DNA of 23,112 nucleotides from Promethearchaeota archaeon (GTDB lineage Archaea > Asgardarchaeota > Lokiarchaeia > Sigynarchaeales > SOKP01). A model generated the notes under the pieces. The model saw only the letters and a list, made by a program, of their open reading frames with translations. It was not told the origin of the DNA and made no database searches. Below, one piece after another: positions 16,301 through 23,112 of the stretch. The stretch covers positions 1 through 23,112 of the forward strand of contig SDNN01000021.1 of assembly GCA_004524425.1 (NCBI GenBank), given 5' to 3'. Both the position numbers and the translations under genes were made by a program. The stretch's first letter is position 1. The number at the start of each line of letters is the position of its first letter.

Positions 16301-16474
16301 ACTACAATCTAGAGTGGGAAAAGTCTTATCTAATTGAGCCATTGTGCCCCCAATGGTTGGTTTTTTCTCAACCAAATACACTTTAAACCCTAACTCTGTG
16401 AGATCTAATGAGGTCTGAATTCCTGCTATTCCTCCGCCTATTACTAAAACGCTACTTCTCAAAACCTTTGACAT
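13355..16474 (-). CDS. hdrA: HdrA-like fusion with two flavin domains (cysteine form)
   Basis: 1039 aa, well above the roughly 650 aa of a single HdrA. Residues 1-450 form a first FAD unit: GGGIAG at 13-18, TFPTLDC57SLC60ILAPKM, ferredoxin motif CKGCGDCASICP at 109-120, C157/C165/C168/C172, and CVGSRD with CSSICC. From about 458 a complete second HdrA begins: C463-Q-C465-GINIAG, GGGIAG at 602-607 but no DCSLC motif after it, then CCVV-type cysteines, and a double ferredoxin near 954-965 and 995-1006. The first half thus lacks the N-terminal CxCG domain and the second lacks the flavin-proximal Cys pair, so the halves probably have different jobs. The start is ATG with AGGA about 10 nt upstream; mvhD and frhB follow. 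Fused HdrA proteins occur in other anaerobes. Its ferredoxin and FrhB links suggest bifurcation or confurcation. Confidence 0.93.
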   Translation of the reverse strand: MSKVLRSSVLVIGGGIAGIQTSLDLTELGFKVYLVEKKPTIGGTMAQLDKTFPTLDCSLCILAPKMVEVYRNPNIELLTYSHVKNIKGAAGDYTVKINRKPRYVKEDACKGCGDCASICPVKGIPSEFDARLTTHGAAHISFPSSVPPVYLIDENKCLYLNYGICGLCAKFCSAKAIDFTQKPQEIEINVGAIVIATGYEQEYPEFYKNLEGNNPNVLSSMQFERLLSANGPTGGELIRLDDKTHPHEIAFLQCVGSRDFHHPECKKYCSSICCMSSAKQAIIAKEHAPGTECYIFNTEIRAKGKNFYEFIVKSKEEYGVQYVNGRVSFVKENPDNGKLILYYEDIDKGKVETKEVDMAVLASALFPNDAYYKFLECLHVGHNELGYINDQGVADCEDGYVFFTGYSRKPKDIPTAVAEGSACAARISEKLYPVRFQNIKELEYPPELDIEQYEEPRVGILVCQCGINIAGVVDTQKVVEYVSELPYVVHAEENMYSCSSDSQEQIKEMIKEYNLNRFIVASCTPRTHEPLFQNTLREAGLNPFVFELVNIRDQNSWVHQQEPEKATEKACDLIRMYLAKVVNLKPLEIIKVKVKQACLIIGGGIAGITAAYNLCEQGFEVFLVDKKSNLGGNALDFIELYNINIHRKDLLQKINDLKNCSDVHFLLSSEITDIRGFVGNYKIITQNINDTSQKEEFEVGTIIVATGTSQIKTDRWKGLNEKYPNRIILQHELESKDDTEIPGFNDATIVLCVDQRANENNVGDNIKTYCSNICCVVALKNIEKLLSINPDAHIHVLYRELQFSDLNAESLWRELREKVSFERYRSIDDILITENQKHFHVKYKNIGAECEVEYNTDLLVLATPEVPARGTSELAKMLKVPTTKDGFFLEAHVKLRPIDFATEGIFLCGGAHWPKWIDESIIQAYGAAGRAAMLMAKGEVETEGIISEVNAEKCVGCGRCAEVCPYNAIEMLEFDKKMGIYTINEKKARVIKAVCKGCGACVAECPVGAMDQSHFKKFQIQQQIDLLLGIDKAACVKDL

Positions 16475-16600
16475 GTCAGACTATTCCTAAAAAAATCAAA
16501 TTTATCTTAATCAAAAACATGCTTCTTAGGTGATAAAAAAATTGTTATGTTTTTAATCTATTTGTTTTGGTTTAATGGTTGATTGTTTTAATTTGATTCA

Positions 16601-17461
16601 CTATTTTGGATGCCCTAGCGGGCAAATTCTTAAGCAATATGAGCAATAATTATTTTTTAAAATGCTTTGTATGCATTTTGATCGATCGATATGAGTGATA
16701 ATCCCTGAGTCTTTATGGATAGGTTCTTCATATACCGCCCCTCCTCTACATTGCTTGACGCAAATTCCGCAACTCTTACAGTATTCCTTTAATTCATCAA
16801 GATTCCTTTTTGAACTTTGAGGAATTTTTGCATCGGTGGTGATTATACTCCATCTCTGACGAGGTCCAAATTCTGGTGTGACAATGAGACCATTTCTACC
16901 CATAATTCCTAAACCTGCTGCCACAACATGCGGACCAAACAAAAGCTTACCTCCAAATGGGTGATGAGCTTCACTTTTATATCTTTTATCCTTTAGAAAT
17001 TCAGCTAATTCAATCGTGATATCCCCTAAGACTTTATACACTCTAAAAACTTCTATTTCGCATTCAGCACTAGGCGCCGTTTTTATGCCATCCCATTTCA
17101 TCTCCATTCCAAGAACGACACAATTCTTACCATACACCTTCAGGTCCTTAAAAATGTAATTCTCTAAAACCGGAACGTAGCCAATGAAATTGACATTGAG
17201 ATCTTTTGCTTTTTTTTCAAACTGCTCCCAAAATTCTGGAGTAGTTTTCGTTTTTGTGTTATTCTCATTTCCATATTTAGACTTTCGAGATCGCTGAAAT
17301 CCTTTAAAAGTACCTCTGATATACTTGCTAAACTCTCTGGCTGTTTCACGATCTAATACTTCAATTGGTCCCGTGCTCATCGAAAACAATTCTTGAGGAA
17401 TTTCAAAAACTAGATTTTTATTGTTTCCAACGTATGAAGGTTCAATTCCTATATCTGACAT
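16601..17461 (-). CDS. QueG / reductive-dehalogenase-like iron-sulfur protein
   Basis: 286 aa. The middle block HHPFGGKLLFGPHVVAAG followed by GIMGRNGLIVTPEFGPR (about 166-201) resembles the cobamide-binding core shared by epoxyqueuosine reductase and reductive dehalogenases (G.G..GRNGL.ITPEFGPR). The C-terminus has two [4Fe-4S] sets: C228/231/234/238 and C263 with C273/276/280, in the dehalogenase/QueG arrangement. It lacks a Tat signal and is shorter than respiratory dehalogenases (about 450-500 aa), so it is a cytosolic relative whose substrate I cannot name. It is 126 bp upstream of the fused hdrA on the same strand and divergent from the transporter; co-transcription with hdrA is possible. 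Confidence 0.7.
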   Translation of the reverse strand: MSDIGIEPSYVGNNKNLVFEIPQELFSMSTGPIEVLDRETAREFSKYIRGTFKGFQRSRKSKYGNENNTKTKTTPEFWEQFEKKAKDLNVNFIGYVPVLENYIFKDLKVYGKNCVVLGMEMKWDGIKTAPSAECEIEVFRVYKVLGDITIELAEFLKDKRYKSEAHHPFGGKLLFGPHVVAAGLGIMGRNGLIVTPEFGPRQRWSIITTDAKIPQSSKRNLDELKEYCKSCGICVKQCRGGAVYEEPIHKDSGIITHIDRSKCIQSILKNNYCSYCLRICPLGHPK

Positions 17462-17608
17462 ATTTTTAAATTCTTACTTTTAGCTATAAAAATTTAATCC
17501 TTTTATCTTACTTTAGATAATATTTTATAATCTTCTTAATCCTAAAACTATTTATTTGTAAAAATCTAAATCTATAACATTTAATTACTAAAATAAAGTG
17601 ACAAAAAA
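17462..17608. other. Divergent promoter region between the QueG-like and transporter genes
   Basis: 147 bp, almost entirely A/T. It must carry promoters for both directions. An AAGTGA at about 17596-17601 is 7 nt before the GTG start at 17609 and supports that start. No repeat or RNA structure was noticed. Confidence 0.4.
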
Positions 17609-19003
17609 GTGGAAACTGACGTTCATTCTGATGTAAAAAGATATCCTAAAAAAATCATCGTTTCTTTCCAGCTTGGAAATTTGGTGAACTTGATGATGTC
17701 TCAAATGTACTCTCAGCAATTGACTTTCTTTTATCTTAGTGAAGTAGGGTTGGATATTTATTTCTATGTTATTGGAATGGTTCTTTACATGGTGTATAAT
17801 ATGTTTAATGATCCTCTTTTAGGATATCTCTGTGATAAATCAAAAAGATTTACGGAACGTTTTGGTAAAAGATTCCCTTTCATCGTTTTAGGTTCTATCC
17901 CCTGGTGTTTTGTTGTCATCTTCATTTATATTCCGCCTTCAGTGGAGCAGATAGGACAATTTGGCGTGTTCTTATGGTTTTTAATATTTTTATGCATTAA
18001 TGATACTGTTTTCTCTCTTTATGACATTAATCGCGTTGGTCTTTTTCCCGATAAGTTCAGGCATCCTCAAGACAGAAAAATAGGAGGAACAGTTACAACC
18101 ATCCTCGAGACTATTGGTATCATGCTAGGAGTCCTCATACCAGTGCTAACAGTCCAATTTGTAGGTGCAGAAACAGGATATAGGATTCAAGCCATCATAA
18201 TCGCCTTAGTGAGTTTCGCTTTCATGGTATTGATGATTCCTGGAGTCCGTGAAACGGAAGAAATGCGTGAACGACGTATTCGTGCTGATCGAGTGGAGAT
18301 AGAATCATTTTTCAAGGGCTTAAAACAAGCTCTAAGGGATAAACATTTTATGGGCTATGTTGCTTTTTATGTGGCTTATACAACCACTATGGGGCTAATT
18401 ATGGCTTCCATACCATTTTTCGTGCAAGATATTTTACTCATGCCGAAAATTGGTGAATTAGTCGTTTTATTTTACATAGTCGCTGTTATTATAGGAGCAC
18501 CGCTGTGGTACAAGCTCTCCTCGAGGTTGGGCATAAAGAGAACGACCTTAGTTGGAGCTTGTGTCTTGGGTAGCATGGGGATCCCTTTTCTCTTTATCCC
18601 TGGTGGTTCCACGGGTCTAATTTTCGTAATAATCATTTTCTTGATAGCTGGTTTTTTTGATGCTGCGATTATTTCGATGACCATGCCTCTCTTTTCTTCC
18701 GTTGTTGATAATGCCACCATAGAAACAGGTAAACGAAGAGAAGGCTTATATAATGGGACATGGATGTTTTTTTCCCGTGTTAGTCTTGCTAATCGTGCTA
18801 TCGTTTTTCTTATAATTCAACTGATTTTTGGCTATCAATCTGGATCTACTGCTCCAAGTGAATTATTTGGATTGAGAGTTCAAGTATCTATAGTTCCATT
18901 CATCATTCTATTTACGGGAATCTTTTTGTTTTGGAAGTTCTACCGAATTACTCCAGAAGAATTGGAAGAAAATGTTCATAAATTAAAAGCATTGAAAATT
19001 TAG
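17609..19003 (+). CDS. GPH/MelB-type sugar:cation symporter (major facilitator superfamily)
   Basis: 464 aa, strongly hydrophobic along its length with about 12 membrane segments. The first loop has the family signature FNDPLLGYLCDKSKRF...GKRFPFI (about 65-95), as in the glycoside-pentoside-hexuronide:cation symporters. A charged central loop (about 210-240, REMTEE/RRIRADRVE-like) separates the two six-helix halves. It begins with GTG after an AAGTGA ribosome-binding site. These carriers move sugars or related organic compounds with H+ or Na+. The substrate is not predictable, though it might bring in a substrate for the neighbouring metabolism. No sugar-catabolic gene is adjacent. Confidence 0.85.
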   Translation: METDVHSDVKRYPKKIIVSFQLGNLVNLMMSQMYSQQLTFFYLSEVGLDIYFYVIGMVLYMVYNMFNDPLLGYLCDKSKRFTERFGKRFPFIVLGSIPWCFVVIFIYIPPSVEQIGQFGVFLWFLIFLCINDTVFSLYDINRVGLFPDKFRHPQDRKIGGTVTTILETIGIMLGVLIPVLTVQFVGAETGYRIQAIIIALVSFAFMVLMIPGVRETEEMRERRIRADRVEIESFFKGLKQALRDKHFMGYVAFYVAYTTTMGLIMASIPFFVQDILLMPKIGELVVLFYIVAVIIGAPLWYKLSSRLGIKRTTLVGACVLGSMGIPFLFIPGGSTGLIFVIIIFLIAGFFDAAIISMTMPLFSSVVDNATIETGKRREGLYNGTWMFFSRVSLANRAIVFLIIQLIFGYQSGSTAPSELFGLRVQVSIVPFIILFTGIFLFWKFYRITPEELEENVHKLKALKI

Positions 19004-19102
19004 AATTAACTCTTTTCTTTTTTTATTTATATCCTATTTTTAAATTTTAAGAATAAAAGTTATACTTTCTCGTATATTTGGTATATCAAATTATTCTCTC
19101 TA

Positions 19103-22100
19103 TTGGTTTTCAAAATTAAACAAAATACCTATACTTGCCCATTCTGTGGAAATTCGCTGGCTACTGAATATTCAAAATGCTTTAACATATACTGTCAGGG
19201 TCAGAGATTTGATGAAGGCAATTTAGTAATCTATAGATTGAATCCTAAATTAGGGATTGGACGGATAATCAAAAGAATAGAAGTTCCCGCTTCAAGGACA
19301 TTAGATGCAGAGGACACTTTTTACATTATAAAGTTTAAGGTATTATTTGAAAATAATATTGCTAAAATCATTCACCCCATTGACCTACTTCACAAGGTAT
19401 TTAAAGTAAATGAAAAGATTGTAACGAAAAGAGGCATAGGGGTTGTAAATTCTCAAGAATTTTTAATTGAAAATGGTCATATCTCCTATGAAATCTTGTT
19501 TTTCAATGGAAAATTAGAGCAAGTTAGTGAAGAAGAAATTTTTTCCACCTATCAAATTCCAATTAAAAATCGGATTCTAACGCAAAAAGTTGATGCTCCT
19601 CAACATTTTCTATTAAAATATTGGGCTAATTTATTCCATTCCTATTATACATCGTATCAAATAAAATGCATCACTAACTCAAGATTGTCCTTCATGCCCC
19701 ATCAGATTAATATTGCTTATCGATTATCTGAGGAATTTTTTCCACGAATAATTTTAGCCGATGAAGTTGGACTCGGTAAAACTATTGAAGCAGGGATTTA
19801 TGTTAAAGAAATGATGGCTCGTAATCTGGTGGAGAGAGTTTTAATAGTAGTTCCAGCCTCATTAATTAAGCAGTGGCAGTTTGAAATGAATAATAAGTTT
19901 AATATTGATTTCAAAATTTATGATGGAAATAAAATAAAAGAAATCAACAAAAAAAGCCCAGATTTGCTTCATAATCCATTTTATTATGATAACTTAATCA
20001 TAACATCTTTGCAGTTTGCACGAAATCCCAAATACGCCGAACTTTTGTCTCAAATAGCCTGGGATATTGTAATTTTTGACGAGGCTCATCATCTTAGACG
20101 ATATTTGATCAATGCTGAGACAGGTAATTATAGAGAAACTCGAAATTATTCTCTAGCACGAAACATAAGTAAGAATTGTGAAAGCTTATTATTGCTAACC
20201 GCAACTCCATTACAACTCCATTCTTTTGAAATTTTTTCACTCATAGAACTCATCCATCCCGAAGCCTTTGAAAATTATTCTGATTTTGAACATTTTAGGA
20301 AAAACATGCCATTTATTAATTTACTGGCAACAAACTTGAATCAAATTGAAAATTTAAACAAATTTGAATTAAAAAATAACATCAAATTGTTGAAGAGGCT
20401 CGGATACGTCAAAAAATCTGAGGAACAAGGTGATGTCTTAAAAAAACTGCAAGATAAGAATTTTAGAGGTACCATCCTTGAAAAGTTAGAAAAAAACCAT
20501 ACTTTATCAAAATATCTGATAAGAAATAGAAAAAAGAACGTGTTTCCGGAAGAATATATCAATAAACGAATAGTGAATACAATCATGGTTCTTCCTAAAA
20601 AGGAAGAAATTGAGTTATATAATGAAATTCGCTTATATTTGGCTAAAATATATAATTCTTCAATGAGTAAAGAAAATTTAGGAATTGGGTTCGTGATGAC
20701 AACCCTCCAAAAAATGCTTACCAGCTCAAAATATGCAATATCAAGGAGTATCGAAAGGAGATTAGAACATATTGAGAATCTCAAATCTTTAATGGAGGAA
20801 GAGAATGAATCACTTGAACTAGAATACGATTATGAATCTCTAAATGGCGATCTTGATGAAGAGGACGGCATGAATATTGATCTTCAGAATCAAGAGAAAA
20901 TTTTAAGAGAATACCACCAAAAACTGAAGGATATGCCTTATGATACCAAGGCAGATAGATTGCTGGAGCTCATTCACAAGATAAAAAATCAAAATTCCCA
21001 GGAAAAGATTTTATTATTCACTCAATTTGTTGATACCTTACTATTTCTAAAAGAATATCTGTCGGAAAATATAGAAGATATTAACATTCAGTTATTCTTT
21101 GGGGGGATGGACAAAGATCAAAAAGATGATGCGGTAGAAAAATTTAGATCGAGTTCAAACTTTTCGGTTTTACTCTCGACTGAAGTCGGAGGAGAGGGAA
21201 GAAACTTTCAATTTTGTAGGGTATTAGTGAATTATGACCTACCGTGGAATCCAATGAAATTAGAACAGAGGATTGGACGCTTAGACAGGATTGGACAAGA
21301 ATCTCGGGAAATTTACATATATAACTTTTTTATTGAAAATACTATTGAAACAGATATAGTATTTGCGTTAAACAAGAGAATCAATTTATTTGAAGAATCA
21401 ATTGGATTATTAGAGCCTATTATTGGAAAAATTGAGAAGGATATAAAAGCAATCATATTTTCTGAAAATGATGGTCAAAAGAGAAAGAAATTAAATGAAT
21501 TTTATAGGAATTTAGATGAACAAATAAAGAAAGCTAAAGAAATTGAAATGCAGCTAGATGATATGATGATTGACAAAAAATCTTTCCAAATCGACAGTCT
21601 CATATCCTCTTTAGCTTCATGCCATGAAGTAAAACTTACTCACGATGAATTGTTTCTTTTTGTCAAATATTTTTTCAATTTAGAAAACCATGAATTTGGT
21701 TTATTAGAGTCTATTGCAGATGTAAAAAAGCATAAAAGTATTAGAGAAAATTCTCAAGTAAGAATTGAATTACATGATGATTTTAAAAAGCAATTAGATT
21801 ATCGAATTTCAAGTGAGTACACTGGAACTTTCGATATCGAATTAGCCAGAGAAAAGGAAGAAATAGATTTTTTTGCCTTAGGGCATCCCTTAATAAATGC
21901 TATTTTAGATTTCTGTAGAACCTCGAATTTTAATGGTATCTCTACAATTTTAAACGTAAAGAAAAGTCAAATTAATAGTTTCCCTCAGGTCAATCTTGGT
22001 AATGCTAATGAATTTTACTTGTTTGTCTTTTCCGTTAAATTTCAAGGTTATATCGTGGAAACTCAAGTTTCAGCGGTTATCATTGATAAAAGTGGAAATG

Positions 22101-22666
22101 AAGTAAAGAATTTAGCAGATTATATCTTAAATGTTGAAAACTATGATGATCTTTTCCAATTCGATGGTAATTTTCCACAATCAATGGATATAGACAAGCA
22201 TTTTATAGATGATTTGAGAGTAAAAGCTAAATCCATGGTAAAACAAAAAACGTCTCAATGGAAACAAGAAATCAAGATCTTAAACTCTAAAATCTACCAT
22301 GATGAGCGCGAGAAGAAAAATAAATTGTATTCATATAACAAGAAAATGTTGAGCCTAAAACTAGAATCATTGAGCAAAAAATTAGAAAAAAAAGTGAATC
22401 AAAAGCCTTCTGACCAACGAAAACAGAAAATATTAAGAATCGAAGATGAGTCAAAAAAGAGAGAAAAACTGGAAAGATTTGAATCTTTAACACTTGAATT
22501 TGACGAAGAAATAGAACACCTGAAAAAGGATATTGATGCAATTAAAAAGAAATTAGACGATCTCTCCTTTCAACATGAGGATTTAAAATCTGACATGAGA
22601 AAAAGAAATTTAGCAAAATTTTATACGAATATTTTAGGATTTGCGGTTTTAAAAATTGTTGAATAA
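19103..22666 (+). CDS. SNF2-family helicase/ATPase with N-terminal zinc finger
   Basis: 1187 aa. A CPFC (C12/C15) and C26/C31 zinc finger is followed by about 150 residues of beta-rich sequence with repeated GIGR/GIGVV turns. The SNF2 core has Walker A DEVGLGKT (220-227), DEAH (326-329), TATPLQ, then helicase C-terminal motifs including STEVGGEGRN and QRIGRLDRIGQ (722 onward). The last 150 residues are Lys/Glu-rich and probably coiled coil. The motor is closest in style to RapA/HepA and to the large SNF2 proteins of defence systems such as DISARM DrmD. The start is TTG just before the zinc finger with no clear ribosome-binding site, so it is uncertain. No methyltransferase or nuclease neighbour is visible, so whether it acts in defence, repair or transcription recycling is open. 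Confidence 0.88.
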   Translation: MVFKIKQNTYTCPFCGNSLATEYSKCFNIYCQGQRFDEGNLVIYRLNPKLGIGRIIKRIEVPASRTLDAEDTFYIIKFKVLFENNIAKIIHPIDLLHKVFKVNEKIVTKRGIGVVNSQEFLIENGHISYEILFFNGKLEQVSEEEIFSTYQIPIKNRILTQKVDAPQHFLLKYWANLFHSYYTSYQIKCITNSRLSFMPHQINIAYRLSEEFFPRIILADEVGLGKTIEAGIYVKEMMARNLVERVLIVVPASLIKQWQFEMNNKFNIDFKIYDGNKIKEINKKSPDLLHNPFYYDNLIITSLQFARNPKYAELLSQIAWDIVIFDEAHHLRRYLINAETGNYRETRNYSLARNISKNCESLLLLTATPLQLHSFEIFSLIELIHPEAFENYSDFEHFRKNMPFINLLATNLNQIENLNKFELKNNIKLLKRLGYVKKSEEQGDVLKKLQDKNFRGTILEKLEKNHTLSKYLIRNRKKNVFPEEYINKRIVNTIMVLPKKEEIELYNEIRLYLAKIYNSSMSKENLGIGFVMTTLQKMLTSSKYAISRSIERRLEHIENLKSLMEEENESLELEYDYESLNGDLDEEDGMNIDLQNQEKILREYHQKLKDMPYDTKADRLLELIHKIKNQNSQEKILLFTQFVDTLLFLKEYLSENIEDINIQLFFGGMDKDQKDDAVEKFRSSSNFSVLLSTEVGGEGRNFQFCRVLVNYDLPWNPMKLEQRIGRLDRIGQESREIYIYNFFIENTIETDIVFALNKRINLFEESIGLLEPIIGKIEKDIKAIIFSENDGQKRKKLNEFYRNLDEQIKKAKEIEMQLDDMMIDKKSFQIDSLISSLASCHEVKLTHDELFLFVKYFFNLENHEFGLLESIADVKKHKSIRENSQVRIELHDDFKKQLDYRISSEYTGTFDIELAREKEEIDFFALGHPLINAILDFCRTSNFNGISTILNVKKSQINSFPQVNLGNANEFYLFVFSVKFQGYIVETQVSAVIIDKSGNEVKNLADYILNVENYDDLFQFDGNFPQSMDIDKHFIDDLRVKAKSMVKQKTSQWKQEIKILNSKIYHDEREKKNKLYSYNKKMLSLKLESLSKKLEKKVNQKPSDQRKQKILRIEDESKKREKLERFESLTLEFDEEIEHLKKDIDAIKKKLDDLSFQHEDLKSDMRKRNLAKFYTNILGFAVLKIVE

Positions 22667-22692
22667 ATATGAAAGGAAAAAAAGATTTTCAA

Positions 22693-23112
22693 TTATTTTT
22701 CTTTTAACTCTTTTTGTTCATTAACATCTTCTTCTTGTTCTGCCTCTTCTAAAGCTTCTCTTCTCATGCGTTCAAGAATTCTTTCTTTTCGCCTATTCTT
22801 GTACTTGACCAGGAAAATAACGAGTAGAGGTATTGATACTCCAAGAATTCCGACTATGATGATGATAGTAATGATTAATATAAGGTTAAACTCATCTTCA
22901 ACGATGTTATTTTCGATAATGTTACCTTCACATCCATCTTCATAGATTCCTTGTATGTTTCCCCTGAATACATTATTTTTTACGATATTCTCGTCGCTAA
23001 TATGTAAATAAATTCCATAATAATTATCATTTGCTTCGTTGTTTTTTATTTCATTAAGATCACTTAAAAATAAGTGAATTCCACTTTCTTCGTTTTCATT
23101 TGCCTCATTATC
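22693..23112 (-). CDS. Beta-helix surface protein, C-terminal part with membrane anchor (partial)
   Basis: A minus-strand frame open from the window edge to TAA at 22693-22695 gives 139 residues with no start inside the window. Residues 1-70 carry Asn-rich repeats of the NosD/parallel beta-helix type (GIY/GIH turns alternating with NN and IIENNIV). A single hydrophobic segment at about 76-102 is followed by KYKNRRKER and an acidic Glu-rich tail, giving an extracellular helix, one transmembrane anchor and a cytoplasmic tail by the positive-inside rule. Such proteins are common on archaeal cell surfaces, with unknown or carbohydrate-related roles. It converges on the helicase gene with 26 bp between stops. 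Confidence 0.75.
   Translation of the reverse strand, partial: DNEANENEESGIHLFLSDLNEIKNNEANDNYYGIYLHISDENIVKNNVFRGNIQGIYEDGCEGNIIENNIVEDEFNLILIITIIIIVGILGVSIPLLVIFLVKYKNRRKERILERMRREALEEAEQEEDVNEQKELKEK

Overview
The window is AT-rich and reads as archaeal. Start regions carry AAGTGA- or GGTGG-type ribosome-binding sites and the intergenic DNA is TATA-rich. Gene content is dominated by anaerobic iron-sulfur, flavin and tungsten redox enzymes: HdrA, MvhD, FrhB/FdhB-type proteins and an aldehyde ferredoxin oxidoreductase, plus a glycyl radical enzyme. Four in-frame UGA codons read best as selenocysteine, and a candidate SECIS has a eukaryote-like tandem G.A core. This points to an Asgard (Lokiarchaeota-like) archaeon, but that placement is an inference.

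Left block, minus strand (about 8.74 to 0.07 kb), in transcription order: a tungsten-type aldehyde oxidoreductase; its four-cluster ferredoxin subunit; a 274-bp leader; an HdrA of 653 aa with two in-frame UGAs; a 144-aa MvhD/VhuD also with two in-frame UGAs; a 3' UTR with the SECIS candidate; an FrhB/FdhB-type Fe-S protein; a polyferredoxin; and a bacterial-type glyceraldehyde-3-phosphate dehydrogenase. Plain ORF calling splits hdrA in two and loses mvhD completely. The order W-enzyme / Fe-S / HdrA / MvhD resembles the Bam (class II benzoyl-CoA reductase) layout, suggesting a W-enzyme coupled to a flavin-based electron-bifurcating or confurcating module.

Middle: across a 361-bp (370-bp to the chosen AOR start) intergenic region with inverted repeats, a glycyl radical enzyme with a GCVEP active site is transcribed divergently from the aldehyde oxidoreductase. 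An eliminase that makes an aldehyde, and an oxidoreductase that oxidises it to an acid while reducing ferredoxin, would form a short pathway. No activating enzyme is present in the window.

A second Hdr set follows on the minus strand (16.5 to 11.7 kb): a 1039-aa HdrA with two flavin domains, a Cys-only MvhD and an FrhB-type protein. It supplies the Cys-containing paralogs against which all four UGAs align. Beyond it lie a QueG/reductive-dehalogenase-like Fe-S protein (minus), a GPH-type sugar/cation symporter (plus), a large SNF2-family helicase with an N-terminal zinc finger (plus), and the C-terminal end of a beta-helix surface protein with a membrane anchor (minus, cut by the window edge). 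I saw no tRNA, rRNA, CRISPR array, insertion sequence or integrase.
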